The translations under genes and the position numbers were made by a program. A model generated the notes under the pieces. That model ran no database searches. It saw nothing but the letters and a program-made list of their open reading frames with translations, and was not told the origin of the DNA. This document shows positions 39,232 to 48,398 of a DNA stretch of 63,988 nucleotides, piece after piece (the stretch's first letter is position 1; each line of letters opens with the position of its first letter). Source of the stretch: Betaproteobacteria bacterium (lineage in GTDB: Bacteria > Pseudomonadota > Gammaproteobacteria > Burkholderiales > SG8-39); contig CANKAJ010000008.1 of NCBI GenBank assembly GCA_947479645.1, forward strand, positions 1-63,988, written 5' to 3'.

Positions 39232-40170
39232 CTAGGACCGCAATTTCCGGTCAAACTTGACGATACTACGGCCATCATCACTGACGCGAGGCCCAACTCG
39301 CCAAGCGTGACCATAAACGACTTCCGCCGTGGCTGGCAATCGTCCGTCTCTGCGCATGTCTTCGTAAGCTGCGCGCATGCCATGGTAGGCCTGCTTCCCA
39401 AGCAGGCCTCGCCGGCGACCTTGCGCGACATTGGCCTGGCCCGATTGGCGCAAATCCCGCGCCAGGCCGGCGAAATCCGTGTAGGTCAGCGTAATGGTTT
39501 CCATGTCCATCACCGGTTCGGCGAAACCGGCAGCCACCAGCATGTCGCCAAGATCGTGCATGTCAATAAAGCGATGGGTATGCGGATAACTGTCGACGCA
39601 AGCAAACGCTGCGCGCAATTCCTTGAGCGTATCCGGTCCATAGGTGGAGAACATCACCAGTCCACCAACATCGAGTACACGACAAAAATCCTTGAATACC
39701 GGGAGGGGATCGACTGCCCAAGCCAAGGCCAGGTTGGACCAGATCAGCTGAAAACTGCGCATGGCGAACGGGAGTTGAGCAAAATCCCCACAGATATAGT
39801 TCGATGCGCGTCCGGCAAACAAGTCGCGGGCCCGTGCCGCAAGCGGGCGCGTAGTCCGGGCTCGCGCCAATGGTGCATGCGCCACATCAAGCGCGTGCAA
39901 TGCCGCTTGCGGGTAGAACTTTGCCAACGAGGCCAACGCTGGCACCGCTCCGCTTCCGGCATCAAGGATGCGTGATGGCTCCAGGCGGATGTACTGCAAG
40001 CGTTCCAGCATGCGACGTTCAATTTCACGCGACAGCACATCCGTACCCGCGCTATTTCTGGCATTACGCTCAAATATCCGGCGAGCAGCAAAGGCATCAA
40101 TGTTGCCAAGCGAGTCATGGCGATCAATGACGTTGCCGTCACTTCCCGGTATTGGCGGCGGGATAGTCAC
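39232..40170 (-). CDS. bioC: Malonyl-ACP O-methyltransferase BioC-like protein
   Basis: SAM methyltransferase family that primes biotin synthesis by methylating malonyl-ACP. 312 residues: FAARRIFERNA opening, SAM motif ILDAGSGAVPALASLAKFYP (about 68-87), and SNLALAWAVDP (about 145-155), which is the BioC-type post-motif. No bio genes nearby, and divergent from comF as in many Betaproteobacteria. The substrate is inferred from family. Confidence 0.85.
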   Translation of the reverse strand: MTIPPPIPGSDGNVIDRHDSLGNIDAFAARRIFERNARNSAGTDVLSREIERRMLERLQYIRLEPSRILDAGSGAVPALASLAKFYPQAALHALDVAHAPLARARTTRPLAARARDLFAGRASNYICGDFAQLPFAMRSFQLIWSNLALAWAVDPLPVFKDFCRVLDVGGLVMFSTYGPDTLKELRAAFACVDSYPHTHRFIDMHDLGDMLVAAGFAEPVMDMETITLTYTDFAGLARDLRQSGQANVAQGRRRGLLGKQAYHGMRAAYEDMRRDGRLPATAEVVYGHAWRVGPRVSDDGRSIVKFDRKLRS

Positions 40171-40397
40171 GGCAGTCGTCGGTCTTGCTTCAGGAATTTC
40201 ATTCGCGACATTTTAGCCGCCACCTGCCCTGGTGAAGCAACGCCAGACAAATTAATGGGCAAATATACAAGGCAAACCGTCGGCCAGAAACGCGGGTCAT
40301 GCGTTCATCGACGCTGGACCAGATCAGGTTGAGCTGAATTGACCTCATAGGCAAGGAATGCGATGGAATTGCCCACTTATCCTTTGATAAACTGCAC

Positions 40398-41216
40398 ATG
40401 ACGCCCGCAATACGTAACCCAATCAACAAGTTACAAGTCAACGCCCGACTGCTACGTTCGCTGCATCAGCGCCTGATGCAGGCCGGAACCTGGATGGGCA
40501 CACTATTGCCACAGGACTGTCAATTATGCGGTGCACAGAGTGGCGCAACACTGCTTTGCGCAGGTTGCCGCGACGCCCTCCCTGTGCTGCCTGCTTGCTG
40601 CCCGCAATGTGCAATGCCCGCTTTCTCAGGCGAAATCTGCGGAGCATGCCTGAAGCGACCGCCTCAATTTGACGCCACGCTGGCTGCAATGCGCTATGAA
40701 TTTCCGGCGGACCATCTCGTCCTGGCCCTGAAATTCGGCGCCCGGCTTCCGATTGCATCGCTGTTGGCCGATTTAATGCTGGAACGCATACACTCGGTCC
40801 ATCAGAGTAAGATTTGCAAGAATGAAATGCCCCTTCCGGATCTGCTCATTCCCATGCCACTGCATCGGACGCGACTCGCGGAGCGCGGTTTTAACCAGGC
40901 TGTCGAAATTTCGCGCCATCTTGCCAATCACCTGCATCGCCCACTCATGACCGGCGCAGTGTGGCGCCATCGCGATACTCTGCCACAATCGGAACTGCCC
41001 CTGCCAAAGCGCCGCGCCAATGTCCGGGGCGCTTTCAAAAGTCACACGGACTTCACTGGTCGCTACATTGCTGTAGTCGATGACGTCATGACCTCGGGTT
41101 CAACGCTGGATGAACTGGCGCGTGTGCTCAAACGCGCCGGCGCCAGACGCGTGGAGAACTGGATTGTGGCAAGAACATGGACCGAGCGAAATATCCGAGG
41201 AGCACTTAGTGTTTGA
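40398..41216 (+). CDS. comF: ComF-family phosphoribosyltransferase-like protein
   Basis: Family linked to DNA uptake/processing. 272 residues: N-terminal double zinc ribbon with CQLCG, CAGC, CPQC and CGAC pairs (about 35-78), then a PRTase-like domain with LLIPMPLHRTRLAERGFNQA and the PRPP loop IAVVDDVMTSGST (about 217-229). Overlaps trmL by 8 bases. Confidence 0.92.
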   Translation: MTPAIRNPINKLQVNARLLRSLHQRLMQAGTWMGTLLPQDCQLCGAQSGATLLCAGCRDALPVLPACCPQCAMPAFSGEICGACLKRPPQFDATLAAMRYEFPADHLVLALKFGARLPIASLLADLMLERIHSVHQSKICKNEMPLPDLLIPMPLHRTRLAERGFNQAVEISRHLANHLHRPLMTGAVWRHRDTLPQSELPLPKRRANVRGAFKSHTDFTGRYIAVVDDVMTSGSTLDELARVLKRAGARRVENWIVARTWTERNIRGALSV

Positions 41217-41673
41217 AATCGTCCTGTTTGAACCGGAAATACCGCCCAATACCGGCAATATTCTCCGTCTTGCCGCCAATACCGGCTGCCGGCTGCACCT
41301 GGTCAAGCCGCTGGGCTTCCGCTTGTCAGACCGCGCGCTGAAACGATCGGGGCTGGACTACGGCGACATCGAAAACATCATTGTTCACGACGATTGGTCG
41401 ACGTGCACCGCCCATTTGAACGGGCGGCGTATTTACGCCGTATCAACACGGAGCGAACAGCACCATACCATGTGCCATTTTGAAATAAATGATGTATTTG
41501 TGTTCGGACCTGAGACTCGCGGGCTTCCCTCCGAAGTGCTCAATGCATTTACACCGCAACAGCGCATCAGGCTGCCCATGGTCGAAGGCAGCCGCAGCCT
41601 GAATCTCGCCAATGCCGTGGCCATCACCATTTATGAAGCGTGGCGACAAGTCGATTTTGCCGGGTCGGCTTGA
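41209..41673 (+). CDS. trmL: tRNA (cytidine/uridine-34-2'-O)-methyltransferase TrmL
   Basis: SPOUT methyltransferase of the wobble base in tRNA-Leu. 154 residues from GTG 41209, which has GAGGAG 8 bases upstream. Marks: FEPEIPPNTGNI, RLAANTGCRLHLVKPLGF, FGPETRGLP, and the knot motif RSLNLANAVAI. A longer frame exists but lies inside comF. Confidence 0.95.
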   Translation: MFEIVLFEPEIPPNTGNILRLAANTGCRLHLVKPLGFRLSDRALKRSGLDYGDIENIIVHDDWSTCTAHLNGRRIYAVSTRSEQHHTMCHFEINDVFVFGPETRGLPSEVLNAFTPQQRIRLPMVEGSRSLNLANAVAITIYEAWRQVDFAGSA

Positions 41674-41688
41674 TGTCGTTGAGGCTTG

Positions 41689-41730
41689 ACCCTGATCACA
41701 GGGTGGATTAATTCTTATTATTTTAAGAAA
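41689..41730 (+). terminator. Probable terminator after trmL
   Basis: 6-bp perfect stem ACCCTG/CAGGGT (41689-41704) with loop ATCA, followed by a T-rich stretch (attaattcttattatttt) 16 bases after the trmL stop. Moderate strength. Confidence 0.5.
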
Positions 41731-41741
41731 AATATCTATAT

Positions 41742-41770
41742 TTCATAGGGACTCATTCTGGATTTATAAT
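41742..41770 (+). promoter_or_regulatory. Sigma-70-type promoter of the carbonic anhydrase gene
   Basis: TTCATA (41742-41747), 17-base spacer, TATAAT (41765-41770), in an AT-rich segment 28 bases before the start codon. The -10 is a perfect consensus. Confidence 0.6.
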
Positions 41771-41797
41771 CAAAGCTGATTTTACTGACTCGCCCCC

Positions 41798-42403
41798 ATG
41801 CATTTTCTTCCACAGCTTTTCGCCAATAACCGGATCTGGTCGGAACAACAAGTCCGCCGAGACCCGAAGTATTTCGAACGCCTGTGCGAGATTCAACGCC
41901 CGCAATACCTCTGGATCGGTTGTTCCGACAGCCGTGTGCCTGCCAACACCATCGTGGGCCTCGCTCCAGGTGAGGTCTTCGTCCATCGCAACGTAGCCAA
42001 TATCGTTCGGCCTGACGATCCGAATTGCCTGTCAGTATTGCAATATTCCGTGGATATACTGCAGATATCCAACATCATTGTCTGCGGTCACTATCGCTGC
42101 GGCGGAATCCAGGCGGCTTTTGGCCCGCCTGCCGCCAATCCGCTTGAGGGATGGATTTCGCATATCCGAGCGATACGGGCGGAACACCATGACGAGCTTG
42201 CATCGCTGGATGGCGAGACGGCACGCTGGGAACGATTATGCGAACTCAACGTGGTTGCGCAGATTCGCATTCTCAGGACACTCCCGACCATTGTTCAGGC
42301 GTGGCAACGCGGCCACAGCCTGGCCATTCATGGATGGATTTACGATCTCCGGGATGGATTGCTTCGCGATCTCGAAGTCAGCGTCAACAAGCCTGCACGA
42401 TAG
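41798..42403 (+). CDS. can: Beta-class carbonic anhydrase
   Basis: Zinc enzyme interconverting CO2 and bicarbonate. 201 residues: zinc ligands Cys in WIGCSDSRVPAN with its paired Asp, and His/Cys in VCGHYRCGG (about 100-108). Follows the beta-CA pattern throughout. Single gene with its own promoter. Confidence 0.96.
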   Translation: MHFLPQLFANNRIWSEQQVRRDPKYFERLCEIQRPQYLWIGCSDSRVPANTIVGLAPGEVFVHRNVANIVRPDDPNCLSVLQYSVDILQISNIIVCGHYRCGGIQAAFGPPAANPLEGWISHIRAIRAEHHDELASLDGETARWERLCELNVVAQIRILRTLPTIVQAWQRGHSLAIHGWIYDLRDGLLRDLEVSVNKPAR

Positions 42404-42448
42404 CAGGACATTGAAAAAGGGAGACACGGTCCCCCTGACTCCCAAAAT

Positions 42449-42534
42449 CAGGGGCTGCTGAAAATCGCTTCCCTCTGAAGCGAGAAGCAAGCATTGATAA
42501 TTTTTCCTTCCGGGAATCGTTTTTCAACAGCCTG
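42449..42534. repeat. 86-bp imperfect inverted repeat (MITE-like or terminator)
   Basis: The ends CAGGGGCTGCTGAAAATCGCTTCCC (plus strand, left) and CAGGCTGTTGAAAAACGATTCCC (minus strand, right) match over about 23 positions with few differences; the centre holds TCGCTTC/GAAGCGA, another hairpin. It lies between the convergent carbonic anhydrase and gpsA genes. Could be a small non-autonomous element or a large convergent terminator. Confidence 0.55.
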
Positions 42535-42586
42535 TCGAAATATTCGAAGGCGGCAAAACCCCAGGGAAAAGCCGGATGACTGCGCG

Positions 42587-43567
42587 TCAGGCTTCGCTGC
42601 GTGGATCGCGCGTCAACAACTGTTGCACTGCTGCCTGCGGTGCCATCCCGGCGAAAAGCACGTCGCACACTGCCGCAGTAATAGGCATATCGACGCCAGC
42701 ATCCTTGGCCAACCGCGCAGTCTCGCGTGCCGAATGCACGCCTTCTGCAACGTGCCCGAGGTGATTCAGTACGCTGTCGAGCTTTTGACCGCTCGCCAGC
42801 AACAAACCCACTCGCCGATTGCGTGACAGATCCCCGGTGCAGGTCAGTATGAGATCACCCGCGCCCGTGAGCCCCATGAAGGTCTCGGCACAGCCACCCA
42901 GCTTCAAGCCCAGACGCGTCATTTCCGCAAGACCACGCGTGATCAGGGCAGCGCGCGCGTTCAGACCCAGATTAAGGCCGTCACAGATGCCGGTGGCAAT
43001 CGCCATGACATTCTTCACCGCACCGCCGACCTCGACACCGACAACATCAGTGCTGTAATAAACCCGCAGCCGCGGCTGATGCAGTTCGCGCGCCATATCA
43101 CGGGCAAAGGTGGCATTGCCAGATGCAAGTGTAATCGCGGTGGGACACCCCCGCGCCACTTCAAGTGCAAAACTGGGCCCGGACAGCACGGCGCAGGGTC
43201 GGTCCAACCCGAGTTCGGCTGCAACCAGACGATGTGGCAAGGTCGCTGTGCCGGCTTCAAATCCCTTGCAGGCCCACACCACCGGAATTTTGACTGAACT
43301 CAGCTGGCGCAATGTATCGCGCAACCCGGCTGTCGGGGTAGCGATCAAAGCGAGGTCCGCTCCCGCCATGGCAGCATTGAAATCGGCAGTAGGCTCCACC
43401 GACGCCGGCAACCCAACCTCGGGCAGATAGCGCTGGTTGCAGCGCGTCTGCAATAACTGCTCGGCATCAGCCATCGTGCGCGCCCATAAGGCGATGCGAT
43501 GCTTGCCGCTCAATGCAATGGCCAGCGCAGTCCCCCAGGCGCCCGCTCCAAGAATGGCTATCTTCAT
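42587..43567 (-). CDS. gpsA: Glycerol-3-phosphate dehydrogenase [NAD(P)+] GpsA
   Basis: Makes sn-glycerol 3-phosphate for phospholipids. 326 residues: N-terminal GAGAWGTALA (7-16), WACKGFE, catalytic Lys in GGAVKNVMAIATG (about 188), and NARAALITRGLAEM. Downstream in the block SH3-secB-grxC, the usual betaproteobacterial order. Confidence 0.97.
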   Translation of the reverse strand: MKIAILGAGAWGTALAIALSGKHRIALWARTMADAEQLLQTRCNQRYLPEVGLPASVEPTADFNAAMAGADLALIATPTAGLRDTLRQLSSVKIPVVWACKGFEAGTATLPHRLVAAELGLDRPCAVLSGPSFALEVARGCPTAITLASGNATFARDMARELHQPRLRVYYSTDVVGVEVGGAVKNVMAIATGICDGLNLGLNARAALITRGLAEMTRLGLKLGGCAETFMGLTGAGDLILTCTGDLSRNRRVGLLLASGQKLDSVLNHLGHVAEGVHSARETARLAKDAGVDMPITAAVCDVLFAGMAPQAAVQQLLTRDPRSEA

Positions 43568-43606
43568 GGGAATATCAGTCGCGTGCGGCCGCGTGCGCCG
43601 CCATGC

Positions 43607-44050
43607 CTAAAGTCCCCATACCTGGTTGGCACGAACGTAACCGGATTGCCCGTCACGATGACGAACTTTGACCCACCCGCCAGCGCCAATTTCAGCCAGA
43701 TCCAGCGCCACACCTTCGCGGGCCTGAAACACCAATGCCGAACTCTCCTCCGCGGTTGCGCGAACATCGGCGAGCGCCACTTTGACCAGCACAGTACGTC
43801 GCTCGGACAGAGCGCGCTTCTCCATCCAGGCCAGCGCACCAGTTGCATCGCGCACCTTCACCCAGTTGTCGATATTGACAACGATTTCCACCGGATACAA
43901 CTGACTCACGACAAAAAGCTTGCTGGAACGTGCCGAAGGTGCGTCATAGAGCACCGCGGCACGATCCGCTACAGATCGATAGTCTGCCGCATGGACTGCT
44001 GCCGTTGGCAAAATGCCGGCAAGCAGCATCGCCGACAGCAGCAGTCTCAT
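43607..44050 (-). CDS. Periplasmic SH3-domain protein
   Basis: 147 residues from ATG 44050: signal peptide ending AVHA-AD, then two bacterial SH3-like repeats with YPVEIVVNIDNWVKVRD and ...IGAGGWVKVRHRDGQSGYV. Such proteins accompany secB-gpsA; role in the envelope is unknown. The start overlaps the secB stop by one base (TGATG). Confidence 0.85.
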   Translation of the reverse strand: MRLLLSAMLLAGILPTAAVHAADYRSVADRAAVLYDAPSARSSKLFVVSQLYPVEIVVNIDNWVKVRDATGALAWMEKRALSERRTVLVKVALADVRATAEESSALVFQAREGVALDLAEIGAGGWVKVRHRDGQSGYVRANQVWGL

Positions 44051-44523
44051 CAAAGTACGATCTTGATATTTTGTTCGGCATCCCCTGAAATCCCGACGGC
44101 TGCCTGCTGTTGTTGCTGAAAGATCGCTTCGAAGTTCACCGGCGCCAGCATGACCTGAGGGAAACCGGCACGATTGACCGTATCGGAAATCGTCTCGCGC
44201 ACATAGGGGAAAATAATATTCGGACAAACAATACCCAACAATGCCGGCAAGTCGGCCTCGGGAATGCCGCGAATTTGAAATATGGCCGCCTGCACCGCCT
44301 CGACGAGAAACAGCGTCCTGTCATCCATCTTCGCCGTCACCGTCACTGACAAGGCCACCTCAAACAACACACCATCGATGCTCTCGGACTTGTGCGTCAA
44401 CTGCACTTCCAGTTGCGGCTCTGCCGGCTGCAGGAATACCTGCGGCGCCGTAGGCACCTCAAGAGAGAGGTCCTTGACGTAAATTTTTTCAATGCTGAAT
44501 ACAGGCTGTTGCGCTTCGGTCAT
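44050..44523 (-). CDS. secB: Protein-export chaperone SecB
   Basis: Holds preproteins unfolded for SecA. 157 residues: FSIEKIYVKDLSLEVP, LFLVEAVQAAIFQIRG, and the strongly conserved LGIVCPNIIFPYVRETISD (about 101-119). Normal length. First gene after grxC. Confidence 0.97.
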   Translation of the reverse strand: MTEAQQPVFSIEKIYVKDLSLEVPTAPQVFLQPAEPQLEVQLTHKSESIDGVLFEVALSVTVTAKMDDRTLFLVEAVQAAIFQIRGIPEADLPALLGIVCPNIIFPYVRETISDTVNRAGFPQVMLAPVNFEAIFQQQQQAAVGISGDAEQNIKIVL

Positions 44524-44583
44524 TGCTGCTCCATTTCAATAAGGGATGTTCGCCGTCAGACGAATGAAAATCAGGTCAACTGT

Positions 44584-44844
44584 TCAGGCTGTCGCCAGCA
44601 GGGGAGCCAGACGACCGGCACGATCCAGAGCATGCAGTTCATCGCATCCCCCAACATGGGTCTCGCCTATCCAGATCTGAGGCACAGTGCGACGTCCTGT
44701 CTTGTCCATCATTTCCTGGCGACGCACCGGATCAAGGTCGACGCGCACCTTGTCGATTTCAGTCACCCCCTTGGATTTGAGCAGGGCCTCGGCGCGCACG
44801 CAGAAGGGACAATTCGCTGTCGTGTACATGATGATCTTGGCCAT
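44584..44844 (-). CDS. grxC: Glutaredoxin 3
   Basis: 86-residue dithiol glutaredoxin; active site CPFC (12-15), cis-Pro TVPQIWI, and GGCDELHAL. ATG 44844; the frame extends 21 residues further without conservation. Confidence 0.95.
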   Translation of the reverse strand: MAKIIMYTTANCPFCVRAEALLKSKGVTEIDKVRVDLDPVRRQEMMDKTGRRTVPQIWIGETHVGGCDELHALDRAGRLAPLLATA

Positions 44845-44923
44845 GCTTACCGCCCGGATCCAGACCGTGTAAAAAGCAAAATCCAGCATATGTTCATTTG
44901 TTAGCACTCATTGTTTCGTAGGC

Positions 44924-45349
44924 TTATTTTTCCGTAGGGAGCCCTGCCTGCTTCCAAGCCGCAATACCACCCGCCAGGGTGAACACTTTCTCAAAACCCT
45001 GTTTATTCAGCACGGCAACAGCTCCGGTGGAGCGTACGCCCGTCTCACAATGCACGATGATGGGCTTGCCTTTGTCCTTCTGTTTACCAAGATCGGCCAC
45101 GCGCGCCTCAAGTTGCGCCAGCGGAATATTACGTGCATTGAGGATATGCCCTCCGGCAAAGGCAGCCGCATCGCGCACATCCAGCATCAGCGCATCCTCC
45201 CGATTGATCATCTGGGTCGCCTGCAGGGTATTCAGTGATGCGCTGCCGCCCAAACTTCCGCGAAGCATGGGCCATAAGAGCATTCCACCACTGACTGAGG
45301 CAAGAATCACCAGGTAAATATTGTCGGAAAGAAATTTCAGTATATCCAT
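44924..45349 (-). CDS. Membrane-anchored rhodanese-like protein
   Basis: 141 residues: N-terminal transmembrane helix (about 9-28) and a rhodanese domain with LMLDVRD and active-site loop HCETGVRSTGA (Cys near residue 101). Co-occurs with grxC-secB in Betaproteobacteria, suggesting a thiol/sulfur role. Divergent from envC. Confidence 0.9.
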   Translation of the reverse strand: MDILKFLSDNIYLVILASVSGGMLLWPMLRGSLGGSASLNTLQATQMINREDALMLDVRDAAAFAGGHILNARNIPLAQLEARVADLGKQKDKGKPIIVHCETGVRSTGAVAVLNKQGFEKVFTLAGGIAAWKQAGLPTEK

Positions 45350-45508
45350 GGGCATCAATAAAAGGTCCTGCAGAACAAGCAACTGTGACAGGCCGGCACA
45401 AAAACACCATGAATCGGTAACTATGGCCAATCGGTTATTATAAAGGCCCCTTGGCAAATTGCTTCAATTCATGCACCGCATCGTACCAATCAGACAAGGC
45501 GAGTCCGC

Positions 45509-46816
45509 ATGCAATCCGGGTGCACGGCAAGCCGCTGTCATCGCCGCAACCAACCCCGGGGAAGTCCGCTGATTTTTACCCCTGGCTTCCCCATTGGCTG
45601 CTCTGGCCTTGGGTGCTACCTGCGGATCACCGTACTCGCCCTCGCGACGACGTTAATGCTCGCGCACCCGACACAGGCTGCCAAGCGCGCACCCGCTGCG
45701 GCCCCGGACGACCTGCGCGAACTGCGCGGCCGTATCGACAAGCTGAAAAATGACATTGCCAGCGCGGAAGAATCCCGCGATGAGGCGCGGGATTCCCTGC
45801 GTGAGTCGGAGCAGGCCATTTCCGAAGCCAATCGCAGCTTGCGCAACCTCGCGGTGGAACGACAGAACGCGCGCGCCGAACTCAGCCGCCTGGGCGACGA
45901 AGCGCAACGACTCGACAACGAACTGGGCACACGCCAGGACGCCATAGGGCGCCTGCTGACAGTGCGCTATCTGGGCGGTGAAGCCGACTACCTCAAACTC
46001 ATCGTTTCCGGCATCGACCCGAATCAGACCGCGCGCGATCTTCATTATTATGGCTACATCTCGCGCGCCCAGGCCGAACTGATTCAGTCACTGCGGACGT
46101 CTCTCGCCTGGTTGAAGGAATTGCAGGACCGGACTCGGGAAAAAACCGCGGAACTGGCCGAAATCGAATCGGACCAGAAGAAGCAGCGCGATCAACTCGC
46201 CCAGGAACAATCGGCACGCAAACGCGTGCTGGAGCGGGTCTCGGCCCAGATTCGCGGTCAGCGACGGCAGATAAAGAACCTGGAACATGATGAGTCGCGC
46301 CTCACCCGGTTGATCGAAGAAGTCTCCCGCGTCATTGCCGATGAGGCCAAAAAGACCCGCAAACCCGCCCGCCGCAACGACCAGGTACCCGAAGCGGGAG
46401 CCCCCGACGCACTGAGCGCCGCCTTCGCCAAACTCAAAGGTACCCTGCGCCTGCCAATAAAGGGGGAACTTGCGAGTCGCTTTGGCAGTCCACGTTCTGA
46501 GGGAGGGCCTTCATGGAAAGGCCTGTTTATCCGATCTGCGGCCGGCCAGGAGGTTCGTGCGGTTGCCAGCGGACGGGTGGTATTTGCAGACTGGATGAGG
46601 GGGTTTGGCAACCTGCTTATCCTGGACCACGGCCTGGGTTATCTGACCATTTATGGCAATAACGAGTCCGTGTTGAAGCAAGTCGGCGATTTGGTGCGTA
46701 TCGGGGATGCGGTTGCCACTACCGGAACTAGCGGTGGCGGGGCAGAATCCGGTTTATACTTTGAAATTCGTCATGAGGGTCGCGCGTTCGATCCCATGAC
46801 CTGGGTAGTGAAATAG
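45509..46816 (+). CDS. envC: EnvC-like murein hydrolase activator (M23 domain)
   Basis: 435 residues: long N-region then a hydrophobic signal (about 40-57, ending PTQA), two coiled coils (about 65-290), and a C-terminal LytM/M23 domain (about 320-435). The M23 zinc ligands are degenerate (GLFIRSAAG replaces HxGxDxxA), as in activators that lack hydrolase activity. Works with FtsEX (28127-29703) in the model system. ATG 45509 is the only usable in-frame start. Confidence 0.9.
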   Translation: MQSGCTASRCHRRNQPRGSPLIFTPGFPIGCSGLGCYLRITVLALATTLMLAHPTQAAKRAPAAAPDDLRELRGRIDKLKNDIASAEESRDEARDSLRESEQAISEANRSLRNLAVERQNARAELSRLGDEAQRLDNELGTRQDAIGRLLTVRYLGGEADYLKLIVSGIDPNQTARDLHYYGYISRAQAELIQSLRTSLAWLKELQDRTREKTAELAEIESDQKKQRDQLAQEQSARKRVLERVSAQIRGQRRQIKNLEHDESRLTRLIEEVSRVIADEAKKTRKPARRNDQVPEAGAPDALSAAFAKLKGTLRLPIKGELASRFGSPRSEGGPSWKGLFIRSAAGQEVRAVASGRVVFADWMRGFGNLLILDHGLGYLTIYGNNESVLKQVGDLVRIGDAVATTGTSGGGAESGLYFEIRHEGRAFDPMTWVVK

Positions 46817-46853
46817 TCGGACGGAACGCGACCGCGTATTCGAGTCCGGCGTC

Positions 46854-48275
46854 ATGGAGAACGTAATGGCTGGCAAGATGAAACAAATCGGTCTGGTGGC
46901 AGTGGGTGTGCTGGCCGGCGTGATGCTGTCGCTCAACTTCTCCGCTGTGGCGCAACGCGATGCCACTTCGCGACTGCCGCTGCCAATCGAAGAGTTGCGT
47001 TCATTTGCTGAAGTGTTCGGCGCCATCAAGTCCGGCTATGTCGAGCCGGTCGCGGACAAGAAACTCATCAATGGCGCGATCAACGGCATGCTCTCGGACC
47101 TGGATCCGCACTCGGCTTATCTTGACCAGGAAGCGTTCAAGGAACTGCAGGTCGGCACCCAGGGCGAGTTTGGCGGGCTGGGCATCGAAGTCGGCATGGA
47201 AGACGGTTTCGTCAAGGTTGTCTCACCCATCGAAGACTCCCCGGCGTTTCGGGCCGGCTTGAAGCCCAATGACCTGATCGTGAAGCTGGATGACACACCG
47301 ATCAAGGGCATGAGCCTGAACGATGCGGTCAAGCGCATGCGCGGCAAGCCCAAGACCTCCATCCGCCTGACCATTGTCAGAAAGGGCGAGCAAAAGCCAT
47401 TCGAAGTCACCTTGATGCGTGACATCATTCGCGTGCAAAGCGTGAAATCCAAACTCATCGAACCGGGCTATGGCTGGGTGCGTATCTCGCAATTCCAGGA
47501 ACACACGGGTGAGAATCTGGTGAAGCACCTGCAGGGGTTGTACAAGAACGGCCCCCTGAAAGGACTGGTACTGGATCTTCGCAACGATCCGGGCGGACTG
47601 CTGAATGGCGCGGTTGGTGTATCGGCTGCGTTCCTGGCGCCCAAGACACTGGTTGTCTCCACGGATGGTCGCACCGAGGATGCGCGTCGTAAATTCCTGG
47701 CAGCCCCCGAAGACTATCTGCGCGGACGCGATGTCGACTATCTGAAGGACCTGCCAGCCGGGATCAAGACCGTACCGATGGTGGTGTTGATGAACGGTGG
47801 TTCCGCATCGGCCTCCGAAATCGTTGGCGGCGCGCTGCAGGATCACAAGCGTGCAACTGTCATCGGCACGCAAAGTTTCGGCAAGGGCTCGGTGCAGACC
47901 ATCATGCCGCTGGGCAACAGCACCGCAATCAAGCTGACCACGGCGCGCTACTACACACCCAGTGGCCGCTCGATCCAGGCCAAGGGCATCGTGCCGGATG
48001 TGTCGGTTGACGATCCGTCCAGCCCGGAAATCGGCATACGCGAAGCCGATCTGGACAAGCACCTCGCCAACCCAGGCGATCAGGAGAAGCCCGCAGCACA
48101 GCGCAACTCCAGGAGTGACTCCAAGCCGGGAGACAAGCCGTTTGTGCCGCTTGAATTCGCGTCGGACAAGGATTTCGTATTCCAGCAAGGCATGAACTAT
48201 CTCAAGGGACTTCCAGTAAAGACTACGCCTGTGCCGGTCGCGCAGACAGCGGCGGCTGCGCCGGCAGCCAAATAA
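46854..48275 (+). CDS. ctpA: C-terminal processing peptidase CtpA (S41)
   Basis: Periplasmic carboxyl-terminal protease. 473 residues: signal anchor (about 12-32), PDZ domain (about 100-180; GLGIEV), and catalytic Ser in GGSASASEIV with Lys in TQSFGKGSVQT. Pro/Ala-rich tail. 37 bases after envC; the pair is conserved in Betaproteobacteria. MAGKM (46866) is an alternative start. Confidence 0.95.
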   Translation: MENVMAGKMKQIGLVAVGVLAGVMLSLNFSAVAQRDATSRLPLPIEELRSFAEVFGAIKSGYVEPVADKKLINGAINGMLSDLDPHSAYLDQEAFKELQVGTQGEFGGLGIEVGMEDGFVKVVSPIEDSPAFRAGLKPNDLIVKLDDTPIKGMSLNDAVKRMRGKPKTSIRLTIVRKGEQKPFEVTLMRDIIRVQSVKSKLIEPGYGWVRISQFQEHTGENLVKHLQGLYKNGPLKGLVLDLRNDPGGLLNGAVGVSAAFLAPKTLVVSTDGRTEDARRKFLAAPEDYLRGRDVDYLKDLPAGIKTVPMVVLMNGGSASASEIVGGALQDHKRATVIGTQSFGKGSVQTIMPLGNSTAIKLTTARYYTPSGRSIQAKGIVPDVSVDDPSSPEIGIREADLDKHLANPGDQEKPAAQRNSRSDSKPGDKPFVPLEFASDKDFVFQQGMNYLKGLPVKTTPVPVAQTAAAAPAAK

Positions 48276-48277
48276 GG

Positions 48278-48310
48278 GTTATAGCCGGACGCCTGCGGCG
48301 CCGGTATAAC
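48278..48310 (+). terminator. Hairpin after ctpA
   Basis: Near-perfect stem GTTATAGCCGGACGCC/GGCGCCGGTATAAC with a TGC loop, starting 3 bases after the ctpA stop. No clear U-run follows, so it may be a stability hairpin rather than a full terminator. Confidence 0.5.
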
Positions 48311-48398
48311 TCGCCGGAATGGAGCGGACGCTACGCGCCGCTCGTTCCAGCGGACTGTTGCGATACTGTGTTTTGCACGGCTATCTTCGTCAAACTCC

